From the NCBI GenBank assembly GCA_023474155.1, contig JAMCYJ010000023.1:1-36968 (forward strand): a DNA stretch of 36,968 nt, written 5' to 3'. The notes beneath the pieces are model-generated. The model was not told the origin of the DNA. It saw only the letters and a list, made by a program, of their open reading frames with translations, and searched no databases. A program made the translations under genes and the position numbers. This DNA is from Candidatus Martarchaeota archaeon (lineage in GTDB: Archaea > Micrarchaeota > Micrarchaeia > Micrarchaeales > Micrarchaeaceae). Below, piece after piece: positions 24,971 through 32,747 of this stretch (position 1 is its first letter; every line of letters begins with the position of its first letter).

Positions 24971-27220
24971 TCAGTCGCAGAGGCTGAACCCGCACTTCGG
25001 GCACGTGAAGCAGCCTTCGCCCGCGATCATTCCTGTTCCGCATTCAGGGCACTGCTTCTCGTTCGCAGCTGAAATCACGTATGTGGCCGCGTCGAAGTTG
25101 GTGATGCCCGTCTTGCCTCCATGCCTTTCTTTCAGGCTTTTCAAGGTTGTCTGGTTCTGCTCGTTTACCATGTTAAGCACCTGATTTGATTTGCTTTGGT
25201 CCCTGTATACTGTTATGCCTTTGCACCCGAGTTCATATGCGAGTTTGTACGCGTTTTCAATGTCCTGGGGGGTTGCGCGGCTCGGGAAATTTATCGTTTT
25301 TGAAACCGCATTGTCAACATGCCTCTGGAATGCGGCCTGCATTTTTACATGCCACTCCGGCGCGATGTCGTGCGCGGTCACGAAAAGCTTTCTTATTTTT
25401 TCAGGAATCTCATTGACATCCTGTATCGATATTTTCCCTGCAAGTTTCTTCATGAGGTCGTCCGAGTAAAAATTATTCTCAAGCGCGTATCTCTCGAATT
25501 CGTTATTGACTTCTATAAGATTCGAGCCGAGCGACTCCGCGACGTTCCTTAAGTAGACTACGGAGAATATAGGCTCTATGCCCTGCGATACCCCGTTCGA
25601 GATTATGCTTATCGTCCCTGTCGGCGCTATTGTTGTGACTGTGGAGTTCCTGAGAGGCTTATATCCTAGCTTGTGCCATATGCTGTTTTTGAATTCGGGG
25701 AACGCCCCGCGCTCCTCCGCAAGCTCGTGGCTCATCTGGCGCGCGTTGTTAGTTATGAATGACATCACATTCTCGGCAAGCGCAAGCGCCTCGTTGCTGT
25801 CGTATCTTATGCCAAGCTTTATCAGCATGTCTGCCCAGCCCATGACGCCTATGCCTATCCTCCTTATAGAGCGAGTCATCTCCTCTATTTCTTTGATGGG
25901 ATACGTGTTTGCGTCAATTACGTCGTCGAGGAACCTTATTCCCAGACGCGTAATGCGTCTCAGCTCGTCCCAGTCCACCTCGAAATGGCTGTTCATGGGC
26001 TTTAGCATATTCGCAAGGTTTATCGAGCCTAGGTTGCAGGAGTCGTACGCATACAGCGGCTGCTCGCCGCACGGATTGGTAGATTCAATAGGCCCGAGCC
26101 TAGGCACAGGGTTTGAATAGCTCGAGTTTATCCTGTCTATAAACACCAGGCCGGGGTCGCCGGTCTTCCATGCCATCGTCACGACGAGGTTCCAGACCGC
26201 CCTTGCATTGAGTTTGCCGACCGCCTTGCCGTTTCTCGGATTTATTAAGTCGTACTGCCTGTTTGCGCTGAGCGCGTTCATGAATTCCTTTGTCACGGCG
26301 ATAGAGAGATTGAAGTTCCTGAGCGTGTTTTCATTCTCCTTTGCCACAATGAAGTTGAGTATATCCGGGTGGTCTATGCGGAGTATTCCCATGTTGGCGC
26401 CCCTGCGCTTTCCGCCTTGTTTGATCTGCTCTGTCGCGGAATCAAATATCTTCATGAATGAGATCGGGCCAGAAGCAACGCCGCCGGTCGTATTCACGGT
26501 GTCGTTTGACGGTCTGAGCCTTGAAAATGAGAATCCTGTGCCTCCCCCGCTTTTATGCACTACCGCGGCGTACTTGACCGCATCAAATATCCCGTTTATC
26601 GAGTCTGCAATAGGGATTACAAAGCACGCGCTCAGCTGGCCAAGTTTCGTACCCGCGTTCATCAATGTCGGCGAATTTGGCATGAACTTGAAACTTGTCA
26701 TTGCGCTGTAGAATTCCCTTGAGATCTCCATTATCTGTTTATCCTCTTTGCCGTACTTCTTTTCGACTCCTGCAATCGAGTTTGAAACCCTCTCGAACAG
26801 CTGCTTCGGTGTTTCTATGATCTTGCCGTTTTCATTTTTAAGCAGGTATCTTGCAGAAAGTATTATAAGCGAGTTGATAGGCAGCTTCAGATCGTCAGAA
26901 ATTCCAAGTGAAGCCTTGAAGATCCTGACTTGCGCGTGTTTGTGCCTGTAGAGTATATATGCCTTTGCTACATTGGCGTCCTCCTCCATGAGCTCCTTTT
27001 CCACAAGGTCTTGGATCTCTTCAACATGAATCTCCTCTACTTTTAGCTTATTTATTGTTCCGGCGACTTTTTTTGCGATCGTCCCCGCAGCCATTTCATT
27101 TTTTTCTTCAGGGCTTTTTATATAAACATTAGAAAATGCGCGCATCACTGCATTCTTGATTTTGTTCTCATCAAAAGGCACCCGTTGCCCGTCTCTCTTA
27201 ATAACATTCCTGATACCCAT
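24971..27220 (-). CDS. nrdJ: Class II (adenosylcobalamin-dependent) ribonucleoside-diphosphate reductase
   Basis: 749 aa from ATG 27220. Reduces ribonucleotides to deoxyribonucleotides without oxygen, using coenzyme B12. An ATP-cone at the N-terminus (VIKRDGQRVPFDENKI), SACFVIPI, the NPCGEQPLYAYDSCNLGSIN segment with active-site Cys, APTGTISIISN, and a C-terminal Cys-rich tail (CPECGTGM and CPKCGFSLC) that acts in thiol transfer or zinc binding. A TTG at 27232 and GTG at 27229 are in frame, only a few residues longer. No separate small subunit is nearby, as expected for class II. The stop is inside the last unit of the 40-bp repeat array. Confidence 0.95.
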   Translation of the reverse strand: MGIRNVIKRDGQRVPFDENKIKNAVMRAFSNVYIKSPEEKNEMAAGTIAKKVAGTINKLKVEEIHVEEIQDLVEKELMEEDANVAKAYILYRHKHAQVRIFKASLGISDDLKLPINSLIILSARYLLKNENGKIIETPKQLFERVSNSIAGVEKKYGKEDKQIMEISREFYSAMTSFKFMPNSPTLMNAGTKLGQLSACFVIPIADSINGIFDAVKYAAVVHKSGGGTGFSFSRLRPSNDTVNTTGGVASGPISFMKIFDSATEQIKQGGKRRGANMGILRIDHPDILNFIVAKENENTLRNFNLSIAVTKEFMNALSANRQYDLINPRNGKAVGKLNARAVWNLVVTMAWKTGDPGLVFIDRINSSYSNPVPRLGPIESTNPCGEQPLYAYDSCNLGSINLANMLKPMNSHFEVDWDELRRITRLGIRFLDDVIDANTYPIKEIEEMTRSIRRIGIGVMGWADMLIKLGIRYDSNEALALAENVMSFITNNARQMSHELAEERGAFPEFKNSIWHKLGYKPLRNSTVTTIAPTGTISIISNGVSQGIEPIFSVVYLRNVAESLGSNLIEVNNEFERYALENNFYSDDLMKKLAGKISIQDVNEIPEKIRKLFVTAHDIAPEWHVKMQAAFQRHVDNAVSKTINFPSRATPQDIENAYKLAYELGCKGITVYRDQSKSNQVLNMVNEQNQTTLKSLKERHGGKTGITNFDAATYVISAANEKQCPECGTGMIAGEGCFTCPKCGFSLCD

Positions 27221-27372
27221 GCCATGCACCAAAAAAAAGTTGCAAGATTAATTGGCAAATACAATTTAAATAAATATTGCTTAAAAATTAAATACAAAAA
27301 TGGCCATCTGCCTCATGCTATATTTTTAAGCATTGACTTTGATAGGCATGGCGCGGCAATCCATAACAGTGC

Positions 27373-27663
27373 TCATAAATATTGCCTTAATTTATGCTTA
27401 TATCTAAATGAAAAATCAGCAATTTGTTTCATAATCCTTTTATAATTGGAGAAAACTATAAGCGCGGTGAACAGTATGATTGTGATAATTACCTCTATCG
27501 TGAGGGAATCATTGAAAAGCCCCAAAAATTGGCTCAGGTTATCTTTCTTCAATGACATTATAGTCAAAAATGCAATACTGCAGTCAAGGCCGAGAGACGA
27601 ATACGCAAGGACCTCAAGGGCTTTCTTCATCTTCTTTATATTCTGCATTTCATTGTACAGCAT
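27373..27663 (-). CDS. Small membrane protein, unknown
   Basis: 96 aa from ATG 27663 with a clear minus-strand TATA box TTTTTATAAG (27691-27700) about 30 nt upstream, so a nearly leaderless start. Two hydrophobic segments (roughly residues 20-40 and 58-78) and basic ends. No family recognised. The TATA match is the main reason to believe it; the 27185-27445 plus-strand ORF overlaps it but has no support. Confidence 0.55.
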   Translation of the reverse strand: MLYNEMQNIKKMKKALEVLAYSSLGLDCSIAFLTIMSLKKDNLSQFLGLFNDSLTIEVIITIILFTALIVFSNYKRIMKQIADFSFRYKHKLRQYL

Positions 27664-27690
27664 GCAACGCACCAACAAAAATTAGTAGTC

Positions 27691-27700
27691 TTATAAAAAG
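27691..27700 (-). promoter_or_regulatory. TATA box of the small membrane protein gene
   Basis: CTTTTTATAA on the minus strand, centred about 32 nt before the ATG at 27663. Confidence 0.5.
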
Positions 27701-27774
27701 AGGCTTAAAAATCTATGCCCTATCCTGCAATTAGCGGACTTTTGGTTATTCCGTAAAAATCCGATTAAGTATAA

Positions 27775-27802
27775 GGCCCTATCATCAAACAAAGGTAGGG
27801 CC
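27775..27802. repeat. 7-bp inverted repeat (stem-loop) after the acidic protein gene
   Basis: GGCCCTA (27775-27781) and TAGGGCC (27796-27802) with a 14-nt loop. On the minus strand this lies 28-55 bp past the stop of the gene at 27830 and before a TTATAC, so a 3'-end stem-loop is possible, but no T-run follows. Confidence 0.45.
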
Positions 27803-27829
27803 AAACTCTCCGAATCTCTTTATCTCTTA

Positions 27830-28060
27830 TTACAGCTCTTCTTCTGCCTTTAATTCTGCGTCCTCTATTTTTCTGATTTGTATTTCTTTTTCGTCGGAGT
27901 TTGTCTTTTCGGCTATTTTCTGCAGTGCTGCCTTGTAAACCTCTGCGGGCTTTTTCCCTCTTGCGTCAAGCTCGACCGGCTGGCGAAACACCACATCTTG
28001 TGCCTCCTTAGGGAGTTCTCTAGCCCTTGAGACAAAGGAAACGATTTTTTTTGTCATCAT
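27830..28060 (-). CDS. Small acidic protein, unknown
   Basis: About 76 aa from ATG 28060 (or 75 from ATG 28057). Charged and helical: basic N-terminus (MMTKKIVSFVSRARELPKE), acidic end (EDAELKAEEEL). No membrane segment or motif known. A strong GGTGAG ribosome binding site precedes the ATG, and a 19-bp perfect palindrome (28063-28081) covers it. GATATAAAG on the minus strand near 28106 is a likely TATA box. It is expressed away from the DJ-1-like gene. Confidence 0.6.
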   Translation of the reverse strand: MMTKKIVSFVSRARELPKEAQDVVFRQPVELDARGKKPAEVYKAALQKIAEKTNSDEKEIQIRKIEDAELKAEEEL

Positions 28061-28062
28061 CT

Positions 28063-28081
28063 CACCAATTAATAATTGGTG
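28063..28081 (-). promoter_or_regulatory. 19-bp perfect palindrome over the ribosome binding site of the small acidic protein gene
   Basis: On the minus strand CACCAATTATTAATTGGTG: 9-bp arms around one central base, with the GGTG of the ribosome binding site in the right arm, immediately before AGATG. It may be an operator for a dimeric regulator, or fold into an RNA hairpin hiding the ribosome binding site. Confidence 0.6.
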
Positions 28082-28199
28082 GGGCAAGTAATATACGGGT
28101 TTTCTTTATATCCTGCCATTTGTGGAACTTTGGCAGGCAGAGCATTAAAGCCGCTGCCGTTGCTTCGCGGCTGTACCTGCAAAGCTTTCTGATACCTGT

Positions 28200-28724
28200 T
28201 TATCTAATGCCTAAATGTTCAAAAAAGTTAATCATGGGCTCATCGATTCCAGCAGCATTTTTCATTGTGACTATATTGCCTGCGATTTCGATATCCCTGT
28301 CGCTTGCAGCCCCGCGGAAAAGCAGCACAAAATTCTTCAGCTCGTTGTCGTTGTCAGGCACGGAGATCTTTTTGTTTTTTATAATGTTTGCTTTTGCAAG
28401 TATTTTTACTGAATTTCCTATGGCGATTATGTATTTATCCGCATTGTTGAACTTCAGCATAAGGTCAAGAAGCGGGCGGAACTCGTATAGCTTGTAAATC
28501 TCCAGCCCCGCGCCATCGCTTATAAAAATCCCGTCAAAGTCCAAAGGATTTATAAGATTGGCATTTATATCGGGTTTGTAAACCGCGCCATGCGCCCCAA
28601 CGCATTCCTTCGTGCTGTAGCTTGTTATTTTTGAGTCTATGTCAAACTTGTCTAAAAATAGTTTAAGCATTGAAACCGTTTCATCCTTAAACTCGTTCGG
28701 CGCAATAAAAATCAAAAATTTCAT
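28200..28724 (-). CDS. DJ-1/PfpI-family protein lacking the nucleophile Cys
   Basis: 174 aa. Fits the DJ-1/PfpI fold: FLIFIAPNEFKDET start, LDFDGIFISDGAG (the usual DxxxxPGG region), and AIGNSVKILAKANIIKNKKI, which aligns to the nucleophile elbow AICHGPxxLAxAGxLxGxK. At the elbow the usual Cys-His pair is Gly-Asn, so a protease, glyoxalase or deglycase activity through Cys is unlikely. It could be a non-catalytic member. Transcribed alone on the minus strand; the 28088-28199 region beyond it contains short inverted repeats (CCTGCCA/TGGCAGG and GCCGC/GCGGC). Confidence 0.75.
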   Translation of the reverse strand: MKFLIFIAPNEFKDETVSMLKLFLDKFDIDSKITSYSTKECVGAHGAVYKPDINANLINPLDFDGIFISDGAGLEIYKLYEFRPLLDLMLKFNNADKYIIAIGNSVKILAKANIIKNKKISVPDNDNELKNFVLLFRGAASDRDIEIAGNIVTMKNAAGIDEPMINFFEHLGIR

Positions 28725-28806
28725 AGTATCCTCTTATTCGTTATCCTTATTAATGGCGGTCTAATTTTATACCTTGTTTTATTTTATGCATTTAAATTAT
28801 AAAAAC

Positions 28807-29193
28807 CTATTGCTTCCTCACAGTCGGAAATTCCAAATCGAGGTCCTCCTCGCTATCGCTTTCTGACCACGCCTTAATGTACAGCGCAAGATTTTTCAAC
28901 GGCTTTGAAAATCTGTCAGTAAGCTCGTATCCCATATCCTCGTGTTTGAGAAGCCCTATCTGTACAGCATAGTCCAAATATCTTTTTGCAGTCGTCTTTG
29001 GCAAAAACCTGACTTCATTAAGCCTAAGCTTTTTTGATTTCTTGACCTCTACCATCAATTTGGAGAATCTATACGCCTCAAGCTCGTTTTCGAATAGCAC
29101 ATTTGCAATATCCTTTATCCTCGGCTTTTTTATCCTTTCCTTTATCGGTGCATCCTCAAATTCCCAGTATTTGATGTTCATTGCCTCATCCAT
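28807..29193 (-). CDS. Winged-helix-like DNA-binding protein, unknown
   Basis: 128 aa. Residues about 55-100 (LRLNEVRFLPKTTAKRYLDYAVQIGLLKHEDMGYELTD) look like a winged helix: a recognition helix (TTAKRYLDYAVQIGLL) followed by a two-strand wing ending YELTD. N-terminus (NIKYWEFEDAPIKERIKKPRIKDI) is charged; the C-terminus is acidic (SESDSEEDLDLEF). No known family by sequence. It may be a transcription factor. It is followed closely (minus strand upstream) by the DRG GTPase gene, with 67 bp between. Confidence 0.6.
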   Translation of the reverse strand: MDEAMNIKYWEFEDAPIKERIKKPRIKDIANVLFENELEAYRFSKLMVEVKKSKKLRLNEVRFLPKTTAKRYLDYAVQIGLLKHEDMGYELTDRFSKPLKNLALYIKAWSESDSEEDLDLEFPTVRKQ

Positions 29194-29260
29194 TTAATTT
29201 TTCCTGCCTGCCTCAGGTATTTATTAGCGAATAATCTTTAAAAACATATCTCTTTCTGCA

Positions 29261-30358
29261 TTATTCTTTGATAAATGTCACAATGTCGCCATTGTCAAGC
29301 TTATGGTCAGTTCCTACTCTTTGATTCGCAAACTTTGCGCTTTTACCAGTCACATAGGCACATCTAAGATCATTAAATACATCGCTATGTATTTTTTTTG
29401 CGATCTCCCCAACCGTCACTCCTTTTTTGGCGATTAAAGGATTCAATTCATCGGTGCCTTTCGGCCTAAGGTAAACGTTTATAAGATTCAGATTTTCATA
29501 CAGCTCCCGTTTCAGCGCTTCTGTATTTGTTTTTTCGACTGTGCTGACAGGTACGACCTTTATGCCGTACTTCTTTGCAATTTCCCTACCTATCTGATCA
29601 TAGTTCTTTTTTAAATCTATTTTGTTGAGTATGACTATCGCATTTATGTAAAAGGCCTTTTTCGCGATATTCGCAATAAATTCATTTTCGTCGACATCGT
29701 CCATTATTGAAACACTTGCATTCTGCATCCCGAAATCAGACAGTATCATTTTGATTGTTTCGGAGCCCATGCTTGATTTGTTCGCGTGGATAATGATCCC
29801 GTTCGAATCAGTTTTTATTATCTTCAGGTCAGGCTTTTTTTTATTTATATATATGTCAAGCCCCCTCAGCTCCGTGATGAGTATGTCAAGGCTGCTTATG
29901 TTACACACGTCAACTACAAATGCGATTAAGTCAACTATTTTCAGCGCGGCTATCACCGCCCTGCCGTTTCCAACCCCTAAGTGCGCGCCTTCTATAAGCC
30001 CAGGCGTATCTATTATCTGGATCTTGGCATTATTGAAATTAAGCACACCTTGGATAATCCTTGTCGTTGTGAATGCGTAATGTGCTGTTTTCGATATGAC
30101 ATTTGTGATCAGGTTTATTAGCGAGGATTTTCCGACAGACGGAAATCCAACAAGACCAACTGTTGCATCTCCATGCTTCTTGACAAAAAAACCAGTGCCC
30201 TTTATTTTTTTATTGGATTCTATTATTTCCTTTTTTATTCCTGAAATCTTCGCTCTGAGGATGCTGAGATGCTTGTTTGTCGCTTTGTTGTACTTTGTCT
30301 TTTTGTACTCCTGTTTCAGCTCTTCAAGCTTTCCTGTCAGATAATCTTTCTGGCCCAT
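29261..30358 (-). CDS. DRG-family GTPase (Obg-related, with TGS domain)
   Basis: 365 aa. G1 GFPSVGKSS at residues 71-79, G3 DTPGLIEGA, G4 NKID, and a C-terminal TGS domain (LRPKGTDELNPLIAKKGVTVGEIAKKIH). DRG proteins are cytoplasmic GTPases linked to ribosomes in archaea and eukaryotes. The N-terminal basic coiled-coil (about 1-55) is usual. Start ATG 30358. Transcribed divergently from the tiny lysine-rich ORF at 30462. Confidence 0.93.
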   Translation of the reverse strand: MGQKDYLTGKLEELKQEYKKTKYNKATNKHLSILRAKISGIKKEIIESNKKIKGTGFFVKKHGDATVGLVGFPSVGKSSLINLITNVISKTAHYAFTTTRIIQGVLNFNNAKIQIIDTPGLIEGAHLGVGNGRAVIAALKIVDLIAFVVDVCNISSLDILITELRGLDIYINKKKPDLKIIKTDSNGIIIHANKSSMGSETIKMILSDFGMQNASVSIMDDVDENEFIANIAKKAFYINAIVILNKIDLKKNYDQIGREIAKKYGIKVVPVSTVEKTNTEALKRELYENLNLINVYLRPKGTDELNPLIAKKGVTVGEIAKKIHSDVFNDLRCAYVTGKSAKFANQRVGTDHKLDNGDIVTFIKE

Positions 30359-30461
30359 TAAATCATTTAGAGAAATAAAAAGCGTATATTTTAATTCAAT
30401 TAAATATCAAATCTATTTAAATATATTTAGTGATAAACTTAATTAATATATAGTGAATAAA

Positions 30462-30527
30462 ATGGCATCAAAAAAGAAAAAAGCTGCTCCAAAGAAGAAA
30501 GCAGCTAAGGGAAAAAAGAAAAAGTAA
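30462..30527 (+). CDS. Tiny lysine/alanine-rich basic peptide
   Basis: 21 aa, starting MASKKKKAAPKKKAAK and then GKKKK; 12 Lys and 5 Ala of 21 residues, resembling the H1-like or ribosomal basic tails used to bind DNA or RNA. TTTAAATATATTT near 30413-30428 is a good TATA box about 40 nt before the ATG, giving a short leader. Too short for family assignment. It sits alone between the DRG GTPase and the methyltransferase genes. The codons are mostly AAA, so low-complexity chance is possible, but the ordered start, stop and promoter argue for a real gene. Confidence 0.5.
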   Translation: MASKKKKAAPKKKAAKGKKKK

Positions 30528-30612
30528 AGAATGGAAAACTTTAAGAATGATTGATATCATTCGGCTTCTCCTTTGTTTTTATTTTATATATATGTTTTTA
30601 TCTGGTTGAATT

Positions 30613-30954
30613 TCAAACCTTTAAAAATATAAGGATCCTCTTTATTCCATTTCCAAATTTATATCCCATAATTTTTTTTGATCCGACTACCCTATGGCAC
30701 GGAATGATTACCGGCAGAGGGTTTTTGTTTAAGGCGTTGCCAACGGTCCGCTGGCCGTTTATGCAGCCAATTCTTTTTGCCAATTGCGAGTAAGATGCCG
30801 TATCCCTACGTCTCATTTTGGCGGTTTCAATCAGCACGCTCTTTTCAAATTCTGTCAGGCTAAATAAATTCAGTGCAAATGAAACCAGTCCTAACTTTAA
30901 TACCTGTATTTTATTTGAAATAGTCAAGCACAATGCCAAAAATATCACACACAT
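30613..30954 (-). CDS. ogt: O6-methylguanine-DNA methyltransferase (catalytic domain)
   Basis: 113 aa. DNA-repair suicide enzyme that takes methyl groups from O6-methylguanine onto a Cys. RTVGNALNKNPLPVIIPCHRV: arginine finger and active-site Cys86 in PCHRV (a Trp there would mean an alkyltransferase-like protein), Tyr in ASYSQLAKRIG, and the GY ending. Only the C-terminal helix-turn-helix domain is present; the N-terminal domain is replaced by a short hydrophobic stretch. The reading frame overlaps the 3' end of the upstream phosphodiesterase gene by 44 bp from ATG 30954; no closer start is obvious. A short single-domain form is known in archaea. Confidence 0.85.
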   Translation of the reverse strand: MCVIFLALCLTISNKIQVLKLGLVSFALNLFSLTEFEKSVLIETAKMRRRDTASYSQLAKRIGCINGQRTVGNALNKNPLPVIIPCHRVVGSKKIMGYKFGNGIKRILIFLKV

Positions 30955-32431
30955 TTATTTTGTCAATGTTTACGGCCAGGTCTTTTTTGCTACCATTATT
31001 TATCATTCCGAATATCCCATATAGCGTATGGTCGCCGTATTTTGCAGGCTCGGGCTTCATGAAAATATTTCCTTTGGAATAGTTGAATATGTCTATAGTG
31101 TAATTGTCCCTTGCACTTATTATTAGATCAGGCGCAATAAAAAGCCTGGTTTTTTTGTAATAACTATCCCCATCAACAATATCAACAATCACTTTTTTGC
31201 CGGCCATGTCCTTCAGTTTGCCCAATTTGGCGATCATATCCTGTTTCAGCTTATGTTTTTCGCTTTCACTTTTTACGGAGGGATTTGAAAACCTCTTGTC
31301 ATTGATCCATATCACGCTAACAGGAAAATTTGATACTGACGCAAATGCCTTTGTCCGTTCCATAGCAAAGTCAAAATCGTGGATTCTTGTATAATTGCCT
31401 CCAGACACGCCTGCAAGCACATTCCCTACGATGTTCGAAATGATCCTTTTGCTGTATTTCGGCATTTTATCATATATCTTCCTTGCTTTACTTTTCAGAA
31501 TTTTTTCCCTGAGCTCGTATTTCGCTGTTTTAAGGCCCCTATCCTTTTCCTGTCCTTCGGTCTTTATAACCCCCTTCTTAAGCACGGCATAATTGTTGTT
31601 TATCAGCCATGAATTGAGCAAAAACTTGTTGTATATCGGCTGCGCGCCGTGGTCCGAGATAAGAATTATCGCGGCATCCTCGTCCTTTGAAAATTCTATT
31701 ATCCATTCTATAAAGTCAGATATCTCCTTGTAGAGAGGCGCAGCATACTCATCCCATTTTGGGTTATTGAGCGAAAAATGCTGGAGTCTATCAGTCTCTG
31801 CAAAATATATAAAGCTTAATTGGTATCCATTCTTCTTAATGAGATACTTTGAAAGCTCTGCCCTTGCGCGTATGCTTTTCGTGTATTCTGCAGATGCTTC
31901 CTTAAGTGTTATTTTTCCTGATTTTATGTCAGGCTCAATATCAGGCTCCCCAGAAAACTTGAATTTTTTAGCGGCATTCTTAAGTTCTACGGAGCTATAT
32001 TTTGGCGGAAGCGGGAATCCGCTGATCATATCGACGTTTTTCTCTTTTGATGTGCGTATTACCATTGCAGGCGTTATTACAAGGCTTTTTAGCCCTCTCT
32101 TTGAAATTACATCCCAAAATGGCGGCGTTTTTTCCGCGTCAAAGTAGATAAGCTGCTTCGTGTAATCCCTGTCCATGTAGAAGAAATCAAGCGATCCATG
32201 CTCGCCGGGTTCAAGTCCAGTGTATATGCTCGGGCATGCGGTCCCTGTCATCGGAGGGAGAGTTGACAGAAATTTGGTCAGTATTCCTTGTTTTCTGAAT
32301 TCTTCAAATCCTTTCATCCTGTATTTTTTTATAAAAATATCTATCATCCATAGCGGGGCTGCGTCTATGCCTATAATATACAGTTTTTTTTCAGACTTTT
32401 TGTTATTTACATATTTTTCTTTAATTTTCAT
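30911..32431 (-). CDS. Alkaline-phosphatase-superfamily phosphodiesterase/nucleotide pyrophosphatase
   Basis: 506 aa. Metal-dependent hydrolase of phosphate or phosphodiester substrates. Metal and nucleophile residues are visible: YIIGIDAAP (Asp23), nucleophile Thr62 in PPMTGTACPSIYTG, AETDRLQHF, SDHGAQP and a final GDHTLYG. No signal peptide. Substrates in this group include nucleotides, lipid head groups and glycosyl-phosphates, and cannot be assigned here. A second paralogue lies at 34420. It overlaps the methyltransferase gene on its 3' side and follows the TIGR00304 gene on its 5' side by 63 bp. Confidence 0.88.
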   Translation of the reverse strand: MKIKEKYVNNKKSEKKLYIIGIDAAPLWMIDIFIKKYRMKGFEEFRKQGILTKFLSTLPPMTGTACPSIYTGLEPGEHGSLDFFYMDRDYTKQLIYFDAEKTPPFWDVISKRGLKSLVITPAMVIRTSKEKNVDMISGFPLPPKYSSVELKNAAKKFKFSGEPDIEPDIKSGKITLKEASAEYTKSIRARAELSKYLIKKNGYQLSFIYFAETDRLQHFSLNNPKWDEYAAPLYKEISDFIEWIIEFSKDEDAAIILISDHGAQPIYNKFLLNSWLINNNYAVLKKGVIKTEGQEKDRGLKTAKYELREKILKSKARKIYDKMPKYSKRIISNIVGNVLAGVSGGNYTRIHDFDFAMERTKAFASVSNFPVSVIWINDKRFSNPSVKSESEKHKLKQDMIAKLGKLKDMAGKKVIVDIVDGDSYYKKTRLFIAPDLIISARDNYTIDIFNYSKGNIFMKPEPAKYGDHTLYGIFGMINNGSKKDLAVNIDKINVCDIFGIVLDYFK

Positions 32432-32494
32432 GCAATCCTTTAGTTGTATATAAAATTATTATTTAATTTTAAAATTTAAATATGGTACTGAAAT

Positions 32495-32740
32495 TTACTT
32501 TTTTGCAAAAAAGAAAAATACAATCGCGATTATGAACAGAATGATGCCAAGCGCTATTGCGATGCTTGTCGCGGGCCCTGAATTTCCAAAAATTATGGGT
32601 ATTGGTCCGACCATTATGACTCCCCCGAATTGGGTATTGCTGTTCTGTTTAGCGGTAGTATTCAATACAGAATATAAGAATATAAGGATAATGCCGAGAA
32701 ACAGCAGCACAGTGCCGGTTACAAATAAAAAGGAATACAT
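32495..32740 (-). CDS. TIGR00304/DUF131 family membrane protein
   Basis: 81 aa. Two membrane helices (about 3-25 and 57-78) on both sides of a GGVIMVGPIPIIFG core that is the hallmark of TIGR00304 (DUF131), a short archaea-only family of unknown function. Start ATG 32740 lies 7 bp after the stop of the YchF-like gene, so they are probably co-transcribed. Family assignment is confident; function is not known. Confidence 0.88.
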   Translation of the reverse strand: MYSFLFVTGTVLLFLGIILIFLYSVLNTTAKQNSNTQFGGVIMVGPIPIIFGNSGPATSIAIALGIILFIIAIVFFFFAKK

Positions 32741-32747
32741 TCAATCA

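Noticed and set aside
24821..24973. CRISPR array
   Set aside because: The 40-bp units are directly joined, with no unique spacers, so it is a plain tandem repeat.
27185..27445. Plus-strand ORF of 86 codons
   Set aside because: It overlaps the nrdJ start and the small membrane gene, has no promoter or ribosome binding site, and a composition unlike a protein.
28088..28199. H/ACA or C/D guide RNA
   Set aside because: An ACA lies near a stem, but there is no clear kink-turn, C/D box or pocket, so I list only the stems.
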